Of a stretch of 64,000 nucleotides of DNA, positions 37,601 through 50,800 are shown one piece after another. Where the stretch lies: contig JADWOT020000002.1 in the NCBI GenBank assembly GCA_036345935.2, positions 7,204,140-7,268,139 on the forward strand. The letters run 5' to 3'. The notes beneath the pieces were generated by a model. It worked only from the letters and a program-made list of their open reading frames with translations. It ran no database searches and was not told the origin of the DNA. Made by a program: the position numbers and the translations under genes. Positions within the stretch are counted from its first letter, which is position 1, and every line of letters starts with the position of its first letter. The stretch is from Taenia hydatigena. Its lineage: Eukaryota > Platyhelminthes > Cestoda > Cyclophyllidea > Taeniidae.

Positions 37601-39802
37601 AGGGATATCCCTACCAGCGCTGTGCACGCTAAGACTAGAATTTTAAAAGAACATCGTGAGCTTCTCACATAGCTTAAATAAGACGCTTTAAAGCCACCTG
37701 ACACCAAATCGCAGCTAGGCCTTATTTCATCAACAACCAAAAAGCAATCATAGGCGAGGCTAAAAGGAACCAGAATGCACAACACTGGTACAGCACTTTG
37801 AAGTGCTTTTAGGGTATTGTGATTGTGCCCGCACCTGTCTTCTTTAAAGTAATGTCCCGATAAACGGGATCGCTTCTGCAAATATGTGTAGTATTTCATT
37901 TGCTTAAAAAGGTCAGCATCACGATACCAACTATATTTGCGTCTAGATTTTACAGAAAATTCGAGTAGGAGAAAGTGTAGTAAAGCTTTAAGAGATTCCT
38001 ACATGGAAATATATTGCAGCTCTTATAAGGTTTAGCGACAACTTAAATCATTGTTCATTATTAAAATTCCAATTTAATGTCTGTTTAAATGTGGGATTGT
38101 GGTGGCGAGATGTGATGTAGTTTGCGAGAATAAAAGAGAGCGATTTGCTGTAAAGTCGGTCCTACCTTGGAATAAATTAATCCAATGCCTTCATACTTCA
38201 ATAAAACAAAGCCATATTGCATGTTGCCAAATTTTATCCTTGCCTTGGCTATTATACTTTTGCTTAATTTAACGCAGTAATTTAGGTGACACTTTGCTAA
38301 AATTGATACTTTTGGTTTAGTACAATCTAGTCCATTACCAGGCCATAACGGGGTGCTATAAAGGCCAGACAGAGTTGATTCTACAAAGATGTCACCCCCA
38401 AATTATACACATACTACTAACCCTACAGTTCCTTCGACATCCCTACACCATCACACAACATTAATCCTCTGCTCCCATGGCGTTAGAGGAGGGATGAATA
38501 AAACCATCATTTCGCAGAAGAAAAATTCTTTGGATTCAGCTAATGAAGCGGAGACATTCATCCACATATCCGCTACCTTATCGTAGTGCTCAACATGACC
38601 ATGCATAAAAATGGTGTTATAAGGTAATTACCCATTTTGGGTAAAATATGAGTCATGAAACACGCAACATTGCGTACTGTGCAAGTTGTTATAAGCCAGT
38701 GACTAATGATCAGTAAACGCCCCTCCATTATAGCTTTCAATCTGATAACAGTGAAGCATGCACCATGCACCATGCATGACACCATAAAAGGCACGCAACA
38801 AGTTGTTCAGTTCCTCCCTCAGAATTGTCAGCGTGTGCAGAAGTCGAACGCGCGCGTTGACCCAATGGAAATATCTGGCGAGGGTTCTTGTAACAAATTG
38901 ATTGCTGACAAGCTCTACTGGGCAGGTCAAATTATACAGCAGTGGTGCAATCCTTTTGGTGATTTAATGCCAAAGACAAATCAGACAAAGTTGAGGTGGA
39001 AAACGATCTCATTTTGAAATGCCAGAAGTGTTTACTCTCCTCTAATCCTAGAAGTCGGTGCTCACTAAACTATGCGACACACTGACACACATAGAAGCAA
39101 CTGATTACATGAAAGTTCAGCTGCACGAATGTACAGGCATTAGTTAGATAGAGGGTGTGAGTTTAAATTAGGTATAACCAGAAAGAGAAAATTTGCATTC
39201 GCAAGTCAATTGGTCAGCTTAAGCACATTTTGGAGCTAAGCGAATTAATTATTTCTTCATGCATGGCGAATTCGACATACTCGAGCCCATGCAGGTGGCA
39301 AAATGGATTTGAAAATCGCAGCATTGCTTTCTAAAGATGCTCTGAAACGGTAGATAGATCGGCATCCTGAACACGCGAATGAGAACTGTTGCCGCGATCA
39401 CAAAATCATTTTTCGCTCGGCTTATATTTGTTTCACGCTGATAGCTTTCGTGCCAGCTTGTTTTATTTTAGCATTTGTAAGGTCACTTAGCAACGCGTCT
39501 CGAACGACTGAATCTTCAATCATTTCGTCCATGAGGGCAATTCAGCAAGTGTTGGCTACTCTAGAATGCATGCGAATCCTCCTTTCTGTACGTAGGCTAC
39601 TTTGGTATTTGTTATAGCACTGCTTTAGTGGCGACAATCATATTTAATAAGTAATGTTACATTAAGTCCAAAAGTTTGCTATCGCAAATTTAATTTGGTG
39701 TGGTATTATTCGAACGAAAATTGGTGTCTCATCTGTATTCACGGTTGCTGATTCTGCTCAAACCTTTTGACCTGGATACCGATTCATTTCTTCCTCTTAT
39801 AG
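31651..39802. other. Long stretch without a recognised gene
   Basis: Eight kilobases with no supported gene. Open frames that were examined: 32,523-32,756 and 32,817-33,050 (+), 34,177-34,518 (+, 113 codons), 37,585-37,899 (-, 104 codons) and 38,706-39,017 (+, 103 codons). None has a recognisable motif or convincing exon borders. A small run of overlapping GCATGCACCAT / GCACCATGCAT words occurs at 38,756-38,780. The ankyrin-repeat gene at 39.8 kb should have its upstream exons and promoter in this interval, but I could not place them. Confidence 0.4.
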
Positions 39803-39913
39803 AAGTTGCAAATGGTAGCTGGTCTTTCGGGCGGTGATACTACCCCAGTTACTCTGTCTCAAGCAGTAGACTCCAATATGCTCCAAGTTGCTGAACAACT
39901 ACTGGAAAAAGGC
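39803..39913 (+). CDS. Ankyrin-repeat protein gene, upstream exon
   Basis: This 111-bp exon (37 codons, phase 0 at both ends) lies between acceptor CTCTTATAG and donor AAGGC|GTGAGT. It ends with MLQVAEQLLEKG, the second helix of an ankyrin repeat, and the next exon starts with ADPNV, so the spliced reading restores the standard repeat junction LLEKGADPNV. That continuity across the intron is the main support. The first half (KLQMVAGLSGGDTTPVTLS) is not repeat-like. The internal Met at codon 4 could be a start if this were the first coding exon, but an acceptor precedes it and I take it as internal. Confidence 0.7.
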
Positions 39914-40056
39914 GTGAGTTGTTCTTTCACCCATCATTGTTTCTCTTGTATGAAGTGACGTGCAGAGAACATGCTGTTCATTTCATTTATGCAGCTAGCC
40001 GTGCGCTTCAATCGCGCTAAAAATGCATCACATTCGACTGTACTTCACCTTTCCAG

Positions 40057-40470
40057 GCCGATCCCAACGTCCATCTAGAAGAACCTACGACGACTCCACT
40101 CATAAACGCTGCGGCAATGGGTTATATAGAAATGATGCAGCTCCTCCTCGATAATGGGGCTTACACTTACCTGTGTGATCATCATGGCAACACTCCCCTT
40201 CACTGGGCGGCAAGGAAAGGTGATTTAGTCGCCGTCACTCTGCTGTGTGAATCAGATAGCACTGCCGATGTGACAAACACGAACCACCAAACACCGCTAA
40301 TGGAAGCCCGTCGACATGGTCACCCTGATGTCGTGCAATACTTGCTTCGGCACGAGGCCAATAGACAAGTTCAGTCAGATGATGCAAATACCCCTGCATC
40401 TGATGCTACTAGTTGCAAGGCGCTAGACACCTCCGATTTTGTGCCTAGTTGTTTCATTATGCATGGCTAG
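40057..40470 (+). CDS. Ankyrin-repeat protein gene, main repeat exon
   Basis: The exon is open from acceptor TTTCCAG to a TAG at 40,468 (138 codons including the stop). It holds three repeat units with consensus features: TPLINAAAMGYIEMMQLLLD, then HGNTPLHWAARKGDLVAVTL, then QTPLMEARRHGHPDVVQYLL. The TPLHWAA and GHPDVVQYLL signatures are diagnostic. Ankyrin repeats are protein-binding scaffolds. The arrangement of the last two repeats recalls the closing repeats of the ANKHD1/Mask type, but the match is loose and I assign no name. After the third repeat comes a non-repeat tail of about 40 residues ending SCFIMHG. That tail may be read-through into an intron if splicing continues to the candidate exon at 40,724, or the true C-terminus. 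There is no signal peptide or membrane segment. Confidence 0.8.
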   Translation, partial: ADPNVHLEEPTTTPLINAAAMGYIEMMQLLLDNGAYTYLCDHHGNTPLHWAARKGDLVAVTLLCESDSTADVTNTNHQTPLMEARRHGHPDVVQYLLRHEANRQVQSDDANTPASDATSCKALDTSDFVPSCFIMHG

Positions 40471-40723
40471 GACATTGTTCGATTCCGTTACTTGCAAAAA
40501 GGATGCTCCCAAAATTAATATTTTATGCATCGATGTCAGATAACACCTATTATTCTTAACTGCCTGTGCTGCAGTACCTTCCAATTCCGTGAATTTCATA
40601 GAGCATAGCATTGAAATAAGCATTTTACTGAGCTATCATTTGCGTTACTGCCAGGTATATAGGAGCATCAAACTGAAATCATCTATCATATCGTCGAGCT
40701 CAAAACGAATTCTGCTGTTTTAG

Positions 40724-40796
40724 GAAACGCAGAGGCCAGAAGACGTAATAATTGAGGGAAGTGAAAGTGTTGTGTCCTCAAGCATCTCTACTGGAG
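40724..40796 (+). CDS. Possible further exon of the ankyrin-repeat gene
   Basis: This 73-bp segment has good borders (TGCTGTTTTAG and CTGGAG|GTGAGA) and one frame open across it, starting in phase 0 and ending in phase 1: ETQRPEDVIIEGSESVVSSS. An acidic, Ser-rich stretch is plausible after an ankyrin domain. The weak point is the donor needed in the main repeat exon: the only phase-0 GT right after the last repeat (ACAA|GTTCAG) departs from consensus. Without it, the segment is an isolated candidate. Confidence 0.25.
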
Positions 40797-41040
40797 GTGA
40801 GAATATTATCCGGATGCACTGTACACAAGATTCGGAATCAGTCGATTAATGTCATTTGAGTCAGCCGCTGAAGGTGCTGCTACGCTGCAGATTAAAAGGA
40901 ACGCTAGCTTAATTTCTAGCAGCCTTTCGATACTAAAAAGTCGACGATTCTTTGTCGTATTTGCTACCTTTGCTTGTCGGAATTCTAAAAATATATTTAA
41001 TGGAAAATAACCAATTTGTCCCATCAAAGGAAATCAGCAA

Positions 41041-41125
41041 ACCGTAGTTGTGGAACGAGGGTCGACATCTTTGTCTGTAACTGCATTCAACTTCCTACAG
41101 TCGACACAGTCATTGTCTTCTGCCA
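41041..41125 (-). pseudogene. Short Ty3/Gypsy-like reverse transcriptase scrap
   Basis: On the - strand one frame reads CVDCRKLNAVTDKDVDP. This follows the conserved beginning of the Gypsy reverse transcriptase palm (C-V-D-Y-R-K-L-N-x-V-T-x-x-D-x-x-P) closely, with Cys in place of the usual Tyr. Upstream, a stop lies a few codons before it and the expected Lys/Gly-rich lead-in is not recognisable. Downstream, the frame ends shortly after. It is thus at most a decayed fragment. No long terminal repeats were identified nearby. Confidence 0.35.
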
Positions 41126-41179
41126 ATTATATATTTCTTAGTATATTTGGCTTCATGAATTAGCCTTAAGCAACCTTCA

Positions 41180-41880
41180 TTAGACGCTTGGCTTATCTTC
41201 GCTGATATTAGCAGCATCTTCCTTCAGCAGTGAGATGGTTGTGCTGATCTCAGAAGCCTGGTGGTAGAGGACGAAACCTTCTGCAAAAGTAGCGAGAGCT
41301 TTGGCACTAGGCGAAACATCAGGACTAAACATCGCATCTCAAAGCAATCCTCAAGACAACTAATTTCATTCGCTAGCATTTTTGGCTATGCACACCTGTA
41401 ATAACAGCATTCATTCTGCTACTGATTTCTATCTCTTCACCGAACTTGATTTTGTCAAGCGCAAATTGGCCCCGGCCATGTGAGTAAGGCCGAAGAGGGC
41501 CAGAAGAATGGGCTTCGAGTTGGCAGCTATGAGGTTAAAGACGTAACTTTATGGACTGTCCATTTTGCATGGAGTCTGAGCACATGTGTTGGAACCGAAT
41601 AGAGGCAAACAAGATCTAAGAAAGGGAGCCATTACTTGATGTTGAGGTATAGCGTAAAAAGGTGCGATCTGATCGTCAATTTGAGATGCTGTTTGCGAGA
41701 TCGCAAGTAGCTCTTGGTGCTTTATGGCCGCAAAGTTGACCAGCTGTCAGGGCAATTCGGTTTTTATGCGGCAAGGCGCCTTGACCACGTTTGGTGCTGA
41801 GGCTGCATGTCTTCTTTGGACGATTACCTATTTGGCGAACCCGTTTATGGAGGAGCCGCGAATGACCCATTTTGCCAGAA
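41180..41880 (-). pseudogene. Interrupted coding-like stretch, unrecognised
   Basis: The - strand here has long readable segments with protein-like composition broken by a few stops and at least one frame change. The segments include HQELLAISQTASQIDDQIAP and, nearest the 3' end, a 50-residue frame (41,180-41,332) with SAKALATFAEGFVLYHQASE. I do not recognise the family. It lies directly upstream, in - strand sense, of the reverse-transcriptase-like scrap, so it may belong to the same dead element, or be a processed pseudogene of a host gene. Confidence 0.2.
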
Positions 41881-44800
41881 GTTAGAGCTTTGACTTATTT
41901 ACAGTGAGCTCCAACCACTCCTGCTCCTTAAAGACGAGCCAAGATAAGGTGCGGTATGTGGTATAGGCTTGTGCCTGGAACGATTCCTACAATCATTGCG
42001 GAAGACAATAGACTTTGCTACACAGCACGGACGTTATGGGGCCTTATTGGCTCTAGGACCAGAAATGAAGGATCAATTATATGGCCTGGGCTGTTCTTTA
42101 AAATCTTCATCATCACTAATAGAGGATATGCTGATGTGCGCTATTGTAAATATAACGATCTCCCCGTTTATCTTCCCGTTTTGACCCCCAACCTAGATGA
42201 AGGACTGGAGTGATCTAGTAATGGCATTTTTATCAATGATCACAATTGGACTGAGGTGCATTTTTAGCTCTCGTCTAGCTTGAGTAGATCTGACTACGTC
42301 TTCGGCCTTAGATTTGCACTCAATGAACGCTTCTCACTGATGAAATGCAAATCAACAAGGTGTGCATCCCTTCGGTGTCAGGTTTTGAATCCAGTTGGTT
42401 TACCTTAGAATGCACGACATACAACCATTCTCTGGCAACTGTTCAGCCCCTATAAATTCCTCATTGATGCCAATGCCGTCATTTCGACACCATTTAGACT
42501 GAGTGCTGTGTGTTTTTGGTAACGGGTCGCCTAGACTTCTGCTCTGCATTCGCCAAGCGATTAAGCCTCCGAGTCATGCTGCTGTTCCCTAAGTTCCTTC
42601 CGTACTTTAACGGTGCACATTATGCCCTCTCGCCTTCATAATTAAATTATAACAAGATTCATTCGACTAATCAACGAATTTCTACGTTTTCACTTTAAAA
42701 TTACCCTTAACTTCATTAAGCCCCATTCCTCATGCATATTTCGCACACACAAGTACACATTTGGTCACCATATTTCCTTCTCTCCGCTCATGCTACAGCA
42801 CGCATTGTATTCTTGGATAAAAGATTTTATGGAACAGTGGGATGGCGGAGAATCCCTGACTGTCCATCCAATCCAATTATTGCATGTCTCAAATCATGCT
42901 ACATATTTTGGACAGCAGTTTCTGATGAGGCTTAGTGATGAGAAGGGTTCCAACATAATATTATTTTTATTTCCACACTACATTAGCAGCTTGCAGGAAA
43001 AATGACGTCTAAATGTGCACGTGCGACGGCAATCGGGCAAGGCTTGGTGACGCTGGGCATTGGTAATGTCTGAGAGATTCTCATCACCTCGTGCATATCA
43101 CCCGCTACTAGTGAGGCAAATGCCACGTAGTGTCCTCCTCCTCAAGCAGTGACGACAAATTCTTCACATATGCATCACAATTACTACGGCCATTGATTGT
43201 CACAAGCATGTATCATTCCTCGGTCATTCCACATGCACCAGGGTTTGGGAGATATCAGGCGACAATGCGGTGGGGTTGTATACGGACTTTATTTCATACA
43301 GCAAACAAATACCTTTGGAAGAGGGAAGGAAAAACCAACTCAAGCATTTGTAATGATCGCCTTACAGGCAGCATCTTATAGGATGATTATGGTCACCACC
43401 TAAATGGATTCCAGTTCTGCAGCGTGGTTAGGCACTAGGTAATCTGCAATCGACCCAATCCAAAAACCACCTTTGCACTTAGAGGTGCCGGGCAGTAATT
43501 GAAAGCAAATAACCACGTACTCGGTTGTCAATCCGGCTCCATCACACAGAGTCTTTGCACCATCGAGGTGCGACCTAATTTATGAATAATGGATTAGCAT
43601 ATTGGATATTGAAAACTATCATCCCAAATTACCGAAGGAATCTTTACCTTATTACTTAACCAGCACGTCCACATGCCCTACCAAGACACTCTAAGAAGCC
43701 AACCATTACGCTTGCATTGAAAGTGCAACAACGTATTACTTAAAAGCGTGGAATGCTAGTGGACTGTGCCGAAATTGAATGCAAGTGTGATGCGATTTGA
43801 AATTTACTCCTCTACTATGCTTGATTAATATAATACGACACATAAGCGAAGTGCTGAATGGCAGTGAGACCGACCACTAAGATATTGAAAATGAGGGCAT
43901 TATACCGAGTAAATGCAAAGCAACGACCTCAAACTAGTGCTACACCAACCCGATTTGTTCCGCCAGTTAGCCAACAAATGGGAGATCGGCGGCAACATTT
44001 AGCACCTGCAGAACTCGTGCAGCGCACCCCAACATAAGAGTTACAATGCTCATACACACCCAGCCAGCCAAAACCATCATGACACTACCTTTTACATAAG
44101 GTTGGGAGATGCGGTGCCATCTGGGAGGGAAACCTCAAGCACTAGATGTGCTAGCCACACTAATCAAGCTGAGTTATTTACAACTCAAAGAAGCACAATT
44201 TCCACATTGGCACATCTCTCATTCAAAATACACACTGAATTACTGCCGAATGGATCGATACAGCTTGTGTTCTTCTAACGTAGCGAAATGCCGGAACTGA
44301 CGCTGCTAATCGTAGTCTGCATTTCCTTCAGTCAGGAGGTACATGATGTAGTCATACACAATCTTAATAAGCACAAACTCTCATATCAGCGACTAGGCAC
44401 GTACCTGATTTCAGCGGGGATACGGGTGTGCCAAAGTAAAAGTAAACCAGCATGTATTGAGTTTGTGCAACGATTTAGAAAAAAATTCTTCTTCATTAGA
44501 ATCGAAATGGCAAACTTAAACACGAGTACAAGTTCTACCGTGGACAGTGCTATTTTGGATAATGTCTACTGAAATGTCCAATAGATGTTTCATGACGCCG
44601 CAGCTTGATTTTTCACGTGCGCGTTTGAAGTTTACGCAAATTAATATATATTTTTACATTACAGTGATAACGGATTCGGAAATGTTGCTGGACGTGGTAG
44701 ATTGAAAGTAACATTGTGTAGGACTGCAATAAAGTGCAACTAGAGCAAGCATATGCAGCTCCCTATTGTTTAACAGGACATTTACTTTTTCTGTCGTGAT

Positions 44801-47800
44801 CATCAGTAATCAAGGAAAAGGTATTGCCCTCAATCATTCGTCACTAGTGATTAGCGATCCTTTAGAATTTCCCATATACTGATGGATTGCACTTTCCTGC
44901 TTTACCAACAAGGTATTGTACTGTTCTTCCATTACAGATGGAGCGCAAGTTAGCGAGTTGGGCTCACTCTAGCCCATCACTTCAACTACAGAGGTGAGGA
45001 AGATATCAAACAGAAGATGCCACACTACTATTTAGTGATCACTGTTCATGGTCATTCTCCTTCATCAAGGGGCAGTTCTGAAACCCTCTGCAATCCTAAA
45101 ATGTCCTGATCTTTGCATTCCTCGAAGGTAAGCACTTGTGTGTTTGTTTGCATTTTTTCGGCGTTTCGGTCAGTCTGTCACAAGCACTGGCGCCATAACT
45201 AGCCCACTTGCAATGCAGACAGTGGAGTTGTCTAATCTGACATCCCTCGACTATCAAGTGATGGCAATCAGGCGAAAAATCGGTAAACAGATCTACTTTG
45301 AGGCAATGAATTAGTAAGGAGAATGCAAGAAAACAGTATGGTAGAGATTGGTGTGCAGGCATAGGGGCCAACAATTAGGCATGTGAGAAAGGCAAGTCGC
45401 ACCCACACACCATCAGCTAGTCTTAATTTATTGACGCATCGCGATGACTCGCAAATTCATGGCAGGAAAATTTCTGGAATGCCTTCATTCCGCTTTCAAA
45501 GAGTGACATTCATCGCGGCAGCATTCTTGAAAATTGTACACCTTGGCACCTAGCGCACTCCTTTTTAATTGGTCAGCATCACACATCAGTGTGTTGGATG
45601 CCTTAGCGATCAACATATGGACATGATCAGCCCTGCCTCTGAATTCCAGACATCTTTGTTCGTCTGCGGCACTCAAGTAGGGTGATTTTGTGGTGTTTCT
45701 GTCTGCTACTCAATCTAGCGAAGGAAATAATAGTACTTTACATATTTTTGAAACCACTCTACTCTCTGCTGTTTGTTATGATGCCGCACTGACTCGTTAA
45801 AATTGGCCTCTCTTCTATGGACTTCCATACGAATTTCGATCTTGTTGCTGTGGATTTGCTTCAAATTCCATCTTTAGCTGAGCAAGTTGCACGCTGTGTA
45901 AACTCGGTTCCGACCCATTGCAGTTTAGATTCCCAAAATGTTGGCCATCTGTCTCGAGGGCGAGAAAATCGTGAGTGCATTTCATGATCTATAGTACGAA
46001 AAAAATACTAATCAGGATATCCTATGCTTCAAAAGAATAAATAAACCGTCGCAGCACTGGAAAAGCAGGCCCTTTGTTCTTAAAGCAGTCTTAAAATGAT
46101 GAACTTAGTGTCTGATTTGAGGAATTATCAGACTGTCTGGTTTCGAATGAGTGAAATGTACGCCATGAACTTTTTTAAACCTCAGAAGAACTGGCATTAA
46201 AATGTCTTCTTCTGCAGCAGAATTGCATCAAGTTATGCCATATACTGAGCATCAAAATGCAGTTTAGGCATGCAGTTAGATAAAGCCTATTTGCTTCATA
46301 GTGAACCCACTATTTCAGTGACAAGTCCTAATGACAAATTGGTGTCTGCGAGGCGATTGCGACTATGCAATCCTAAAAGATCTGTCATGGGAATGATCTA
46401 CTGCTTCGGCTTTTAATTGCATTTATGATTTTCGTCCACCAACTTCGGCAATTTTATGATTCCTCGACCTCATTCCTAACCCAACTAAAAGCCAAGGGGA
46501 ACCAGTTGCAGTCCAACTGGGAATGGACAGTCGTGTGTGCATGACAATTCACAAGCCAGCCTGGGGTTCGGTGTTCAGGTGAACAGGACCAACAGGGTAG
46601 CAATCGCAGAGAACGAAGAAGGTGGACACGAGTACATCAACTTTGACGCTACTTGTATGTGAATCAGCTCCATAATACTTAGGTGCCACCACCGTTGTCA
46701 CAAGCAGTGTAAGCCATACACAGCGTGGTAGCGGACTAAGTTTATAGCGGGTCTAGCCTAAGTGAAATTGACAAAGAGTAAGCCGCATGCATTTTAGACC
46801 CGAATAGTAGGGTGGTATTATGCATTTCTCATGATGTGTTGGCATGGCACCGCAGCATCACATCAAATCCACAATCGCAAGGCAATGTTATTGCATTGAG
46901 GGAACCCACTTCAACTAATTGTTAGGCCCATGTCACATATCAATCCGGATATTCTCGCTGAGCCCTCTGGAGGTGTTGATTGTATTCCAACGGCAATCGT
47001 CTGATTTTGTGGTCTCATCATTTCAGCATTCTCACTGCCCATTAAAAATCGAGGCAAATTGGGATAGATTGCAGTAGTAATGTCAAAAATAAGAACGAAA
47101 AAAGGTCTTTGCTTCCAGCGCATGCTAACATGGAGGTAACCAACCAGCTCACTGGACACACTGGGCATACCCTTTCTCAATTGACGTAAGAAGTATTTTT
47201 ACCGATTCTGCTGCTCGACCAAACAAAATGCTTGAATGATTGCCTGATGTCTAGGCGAGTTAGCTCTCTTGCAATGGGCACTGGATGTCAGCATGGCAAC
47301 TGCGTTGGAAAGAGCTCTATCCGACTTCTTCTAGTATTGGCGTACTGCTAACATACTTTATCGTACACAGAAGCTACGAGCTCAGCTTATATATTATGCC
47401 ACCGATTTGTTGGTAGAACTGAACTTATTTATTGATGGTGTTCCCGTTTTTAGATAATAATAACGGTAATAAAAGCGGCAACAATGGCAATCCCCTAGTA
47501 GCCACGTTTATTTGTATCGAGAGTATCCTTATCTGGCTACACCCTTGCATCATTCCCAGAAATTGCGTGAGCAATTAATTTTTTTTTCATCAGGCTAACC
47601 AGGAGCCATGCGAGCTGAACCAGGGAAATAGCATAAGTGGCTGCCCTAGTAGGAAATGTAGAGGCTATCCGATTCTCTCTCATAAGTTTGGGGTCAACTC
47701 GCGGTCTAACGGACTGCGAATGGCGAAAGAAGCGAATAGAAATGGTTGATGAAATACCATTCCATGTCAGCATGCACAGTCTGGACGGTAAATGTTGCAT

Positions 47801-50800
47801 GCGATTCTCGAAGATTATTATCTACGACCTACAACATGAGCTTTTAACGGCCATCCTAACGCCTCGGCGATTCTGATGCTACCGAATATTGTGGAAGTTC
47901 TTAACGAGAATAGACTGTCAGGCACTGGCGGATCTGGTAAAGACGGTAGGTGAGTTAGTCTGTTGAGATGCACAATGGTACGAGCAACTGCAGCAATGCA
48001 ATTTTGCAGTGCAAAGTAGGAGTACGAACGCACATAGCAATGTGGACGTCTCGTCTGTCAGAATAATTCTGGTAGGCACAAGTGGTCTCGCGGTGTTTTA
48101 TTTATCATGATGCAGATGCATCGGGCGTTGATTCAGAAATATGCATGGTGCTGACCCGATACGGTCGCCATTGCTTTTACACCCTGTGTTTTAAGGTTAG
48201 CGCAGCTACTCTGCCGTCGCGATTACGTCTAGCATTAGGAATCAGCTGGAAGCAGGATAGAGGACTATATCAAGGATCTGCACAGATATTAGAATCTGAA
48301 CAGTAAAATGCGTTGCGTGCCTACGATTGGCTTGATTTTATGAATATTAGTGCCGATATTTTGCACACCTTCCTCGCTGGGCGCTGGTTCTTGCCATTCT
48401 TTTATACCTCTCATAAAGCCGACGTCTTATCGTGACTCCTGACCTGCAAAACCGCTATTACCACATTTCTTGTCTCTTGAGGAAAACAAGCCGCCACTCA
48501 TTATTATCAAATTATCGTGCATAATGGTACAAGCTCTGCGGAAGTGAAAAGGTAATAACGAGTCTCATCAGTGTGATAAATAGCGTTTTGTGCATTTCTC
48601 ATTGCTGCTGCACTTCAAGCAATTTATTGCCATTTCAAGCAATGTTTTCACGTCTCCATTAGGTCCAAAATTCTGGCAAATAACTGAATGCTGCCCTTTA
48701 CATCTTGTTTGTTACCACATCGTGCTAGGTAAATGTTTCCGCTTTGACGTCAGCAGTGCACTTATCAGTGGCATTTACAGTACAACTACTGGCCATATGG
48801 TCCTAGATTGTAGTCAAGCTTGAATTTCGGGTGCTGGTCCAACTTTGACCAATCGATTCGGTTCCTTCTACACGCAGGATAGTGTTCATGCAAATTTTCC
48901 AAAGCATAACACATAAAGAATCGGAACGCTGGAGTCCCGTTGGCGGCTGCAAAGACGATACGTCAAGCAGTCGCTAAAAGCAATGGTCTGATCCGAAAAT
49001 TGCACGCATGGCCGTCCAAGCCTATGCACACTGACACATGCATGCACCTACGTGCATGTGCATACCTGAATACGCAGAAGTATATGTGAATCTATAAGTG
49101 CACCTCAAGTGTGGAGGCGCAAACTCTGATTTTAACGGGGTAGGTGTGCGTGGCACGAGGTGACGGTTTTGAATTGCAAGAAACAAATCTCGCGTCTACA
49201 GAAAAGCATATTGATGGGTGTGGAAGCGAAAGCACTGACCAAACACTTCGCTGTCTTGCGATCGCTTAAAATTTTTAAACCTAGGTTTGTTTCCGGAAGT
49301 CCAGATGAGGTTTGTCTGCAAAGACCTTAAAATATGCTAAGTGATTCTGTAGTCATTATTTTAATGCACTGAAGGCGAATTCATATTTTTGTTGTAAACG
49401 AATGGAGAGGAGTAATTAATTCATTTTGCATGGGATTGGCATAGAAAAATGCGCCGATCTCTCAATTTAATTATGCGGCACGTAAGTGAATGAGTCGAGT
49501 ATTTAGTTGGTCGTGACTAATCATTAGCGGTGGAAATTTGATGGGTACGGAGCTGCGTACGAGATATAATTCAACTTACTTGTGGAGACGGTCTCCTCCT
49601 CTGCATAAGCACTGTTATACCATAGATGTTGTTAACTTTGCACTTACTTGACGAGACTAGTCTGGCGGATGGCAGCAAAGGCTTAAACAAAAAGTCTGCC
49701 TTGATACAGTGTGCTTATCATCAGCACAAAAAGCCTCTTAAACAATAGGAATAGATTTTCGTGTACCGCTGCCTGTAATGTGTTAGCCTCACCTATAATT
49801 CCTAAGCAAAATTATGCCTTTTTACTCAATGACACTTGCTTAGGTTGAAACAGGGCATTCCCACTTACCCACTTGATGAACGAAACCTTGGAGGCGGATA
49901 GCATTGAAGTCCCAATTCACCTCTTGTTCTGATGCGCAAGTGCTACTCTTGGACTTGTGGTTTCCCTACTTTAATTACTATGGGGCACCAGTGATAAAAT
50001 CAATATTGCGTCGCTAAAATGCGAACCTTATTAAGTGAGAATGCGGTCGACTAAGGTAAGAGCCGCATTATTGATGAGTAAATCCTCGTGATGCGTCCAT
50101 AGTGCCAAGCATTTGCTATTAGACGAGAGATTATTCGCGAGCAAAACTAGACTTTTGTTTGGTTGGTCGGCGCAGCAGAATCTTATTTAGGACGTGATGA
50201 TCTTCTCGTCGTTGTTAAAGACTCTGCTTCCTAGACCTACAGTCATATCCCGCGCCGATGTTGAGGTAAGCGTAACAGCAGAAAAGCTGATTGAATATAG
50301 GCTTGCCTAGTTTAATACTAAAACTTGAATGGACGTTATGCTTCAAGTGTCATTAATGGTAAGATTTTCTCATGGCATTCTGCGTTATTCAAATCTGAGT
50401 GGTCAAAAGAGAGAACAAATCTTCTCCGATGGCTAGTGAGTGGCATTATCCGTTACTGCGTCCCCTTCCAAATGCTACACGACTCATGCCGAATTTATAG
50501 TTTTTAATAATATTGGCTTGGAAAGCCCAATGTTTCCTTAGCCTTAGCTTCTTAGGGACGAAACAACGAAAATTTTGCAATGCTGAAAGATGGCATTGCT
50601 AGCAATTAGCAGGGTTCTCCGCAACAATTAACAATTTACGAAAAAATGTTACTTAGTTCAAAGAAAATTTAAACGCCTCTTATCCACTCAGAGGCTTCAT
50701 ATGCGAGGAATAGTTTTTAAAGTTGCCCCCAATGAAGACTGCCATTTATACAGAACCCTGTTCAGAAACGTTGAGCGTTACCTAAAAATGCGAGAATTTT

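Noticed and set aside
49036..49062. Imperfect palindrome around GCATGCACCTACGTGCATG
   Set aside because: The stem is only 7 perfect pairs with a 4-base loop. Such small hairpins are expected by chance in this much DNA.
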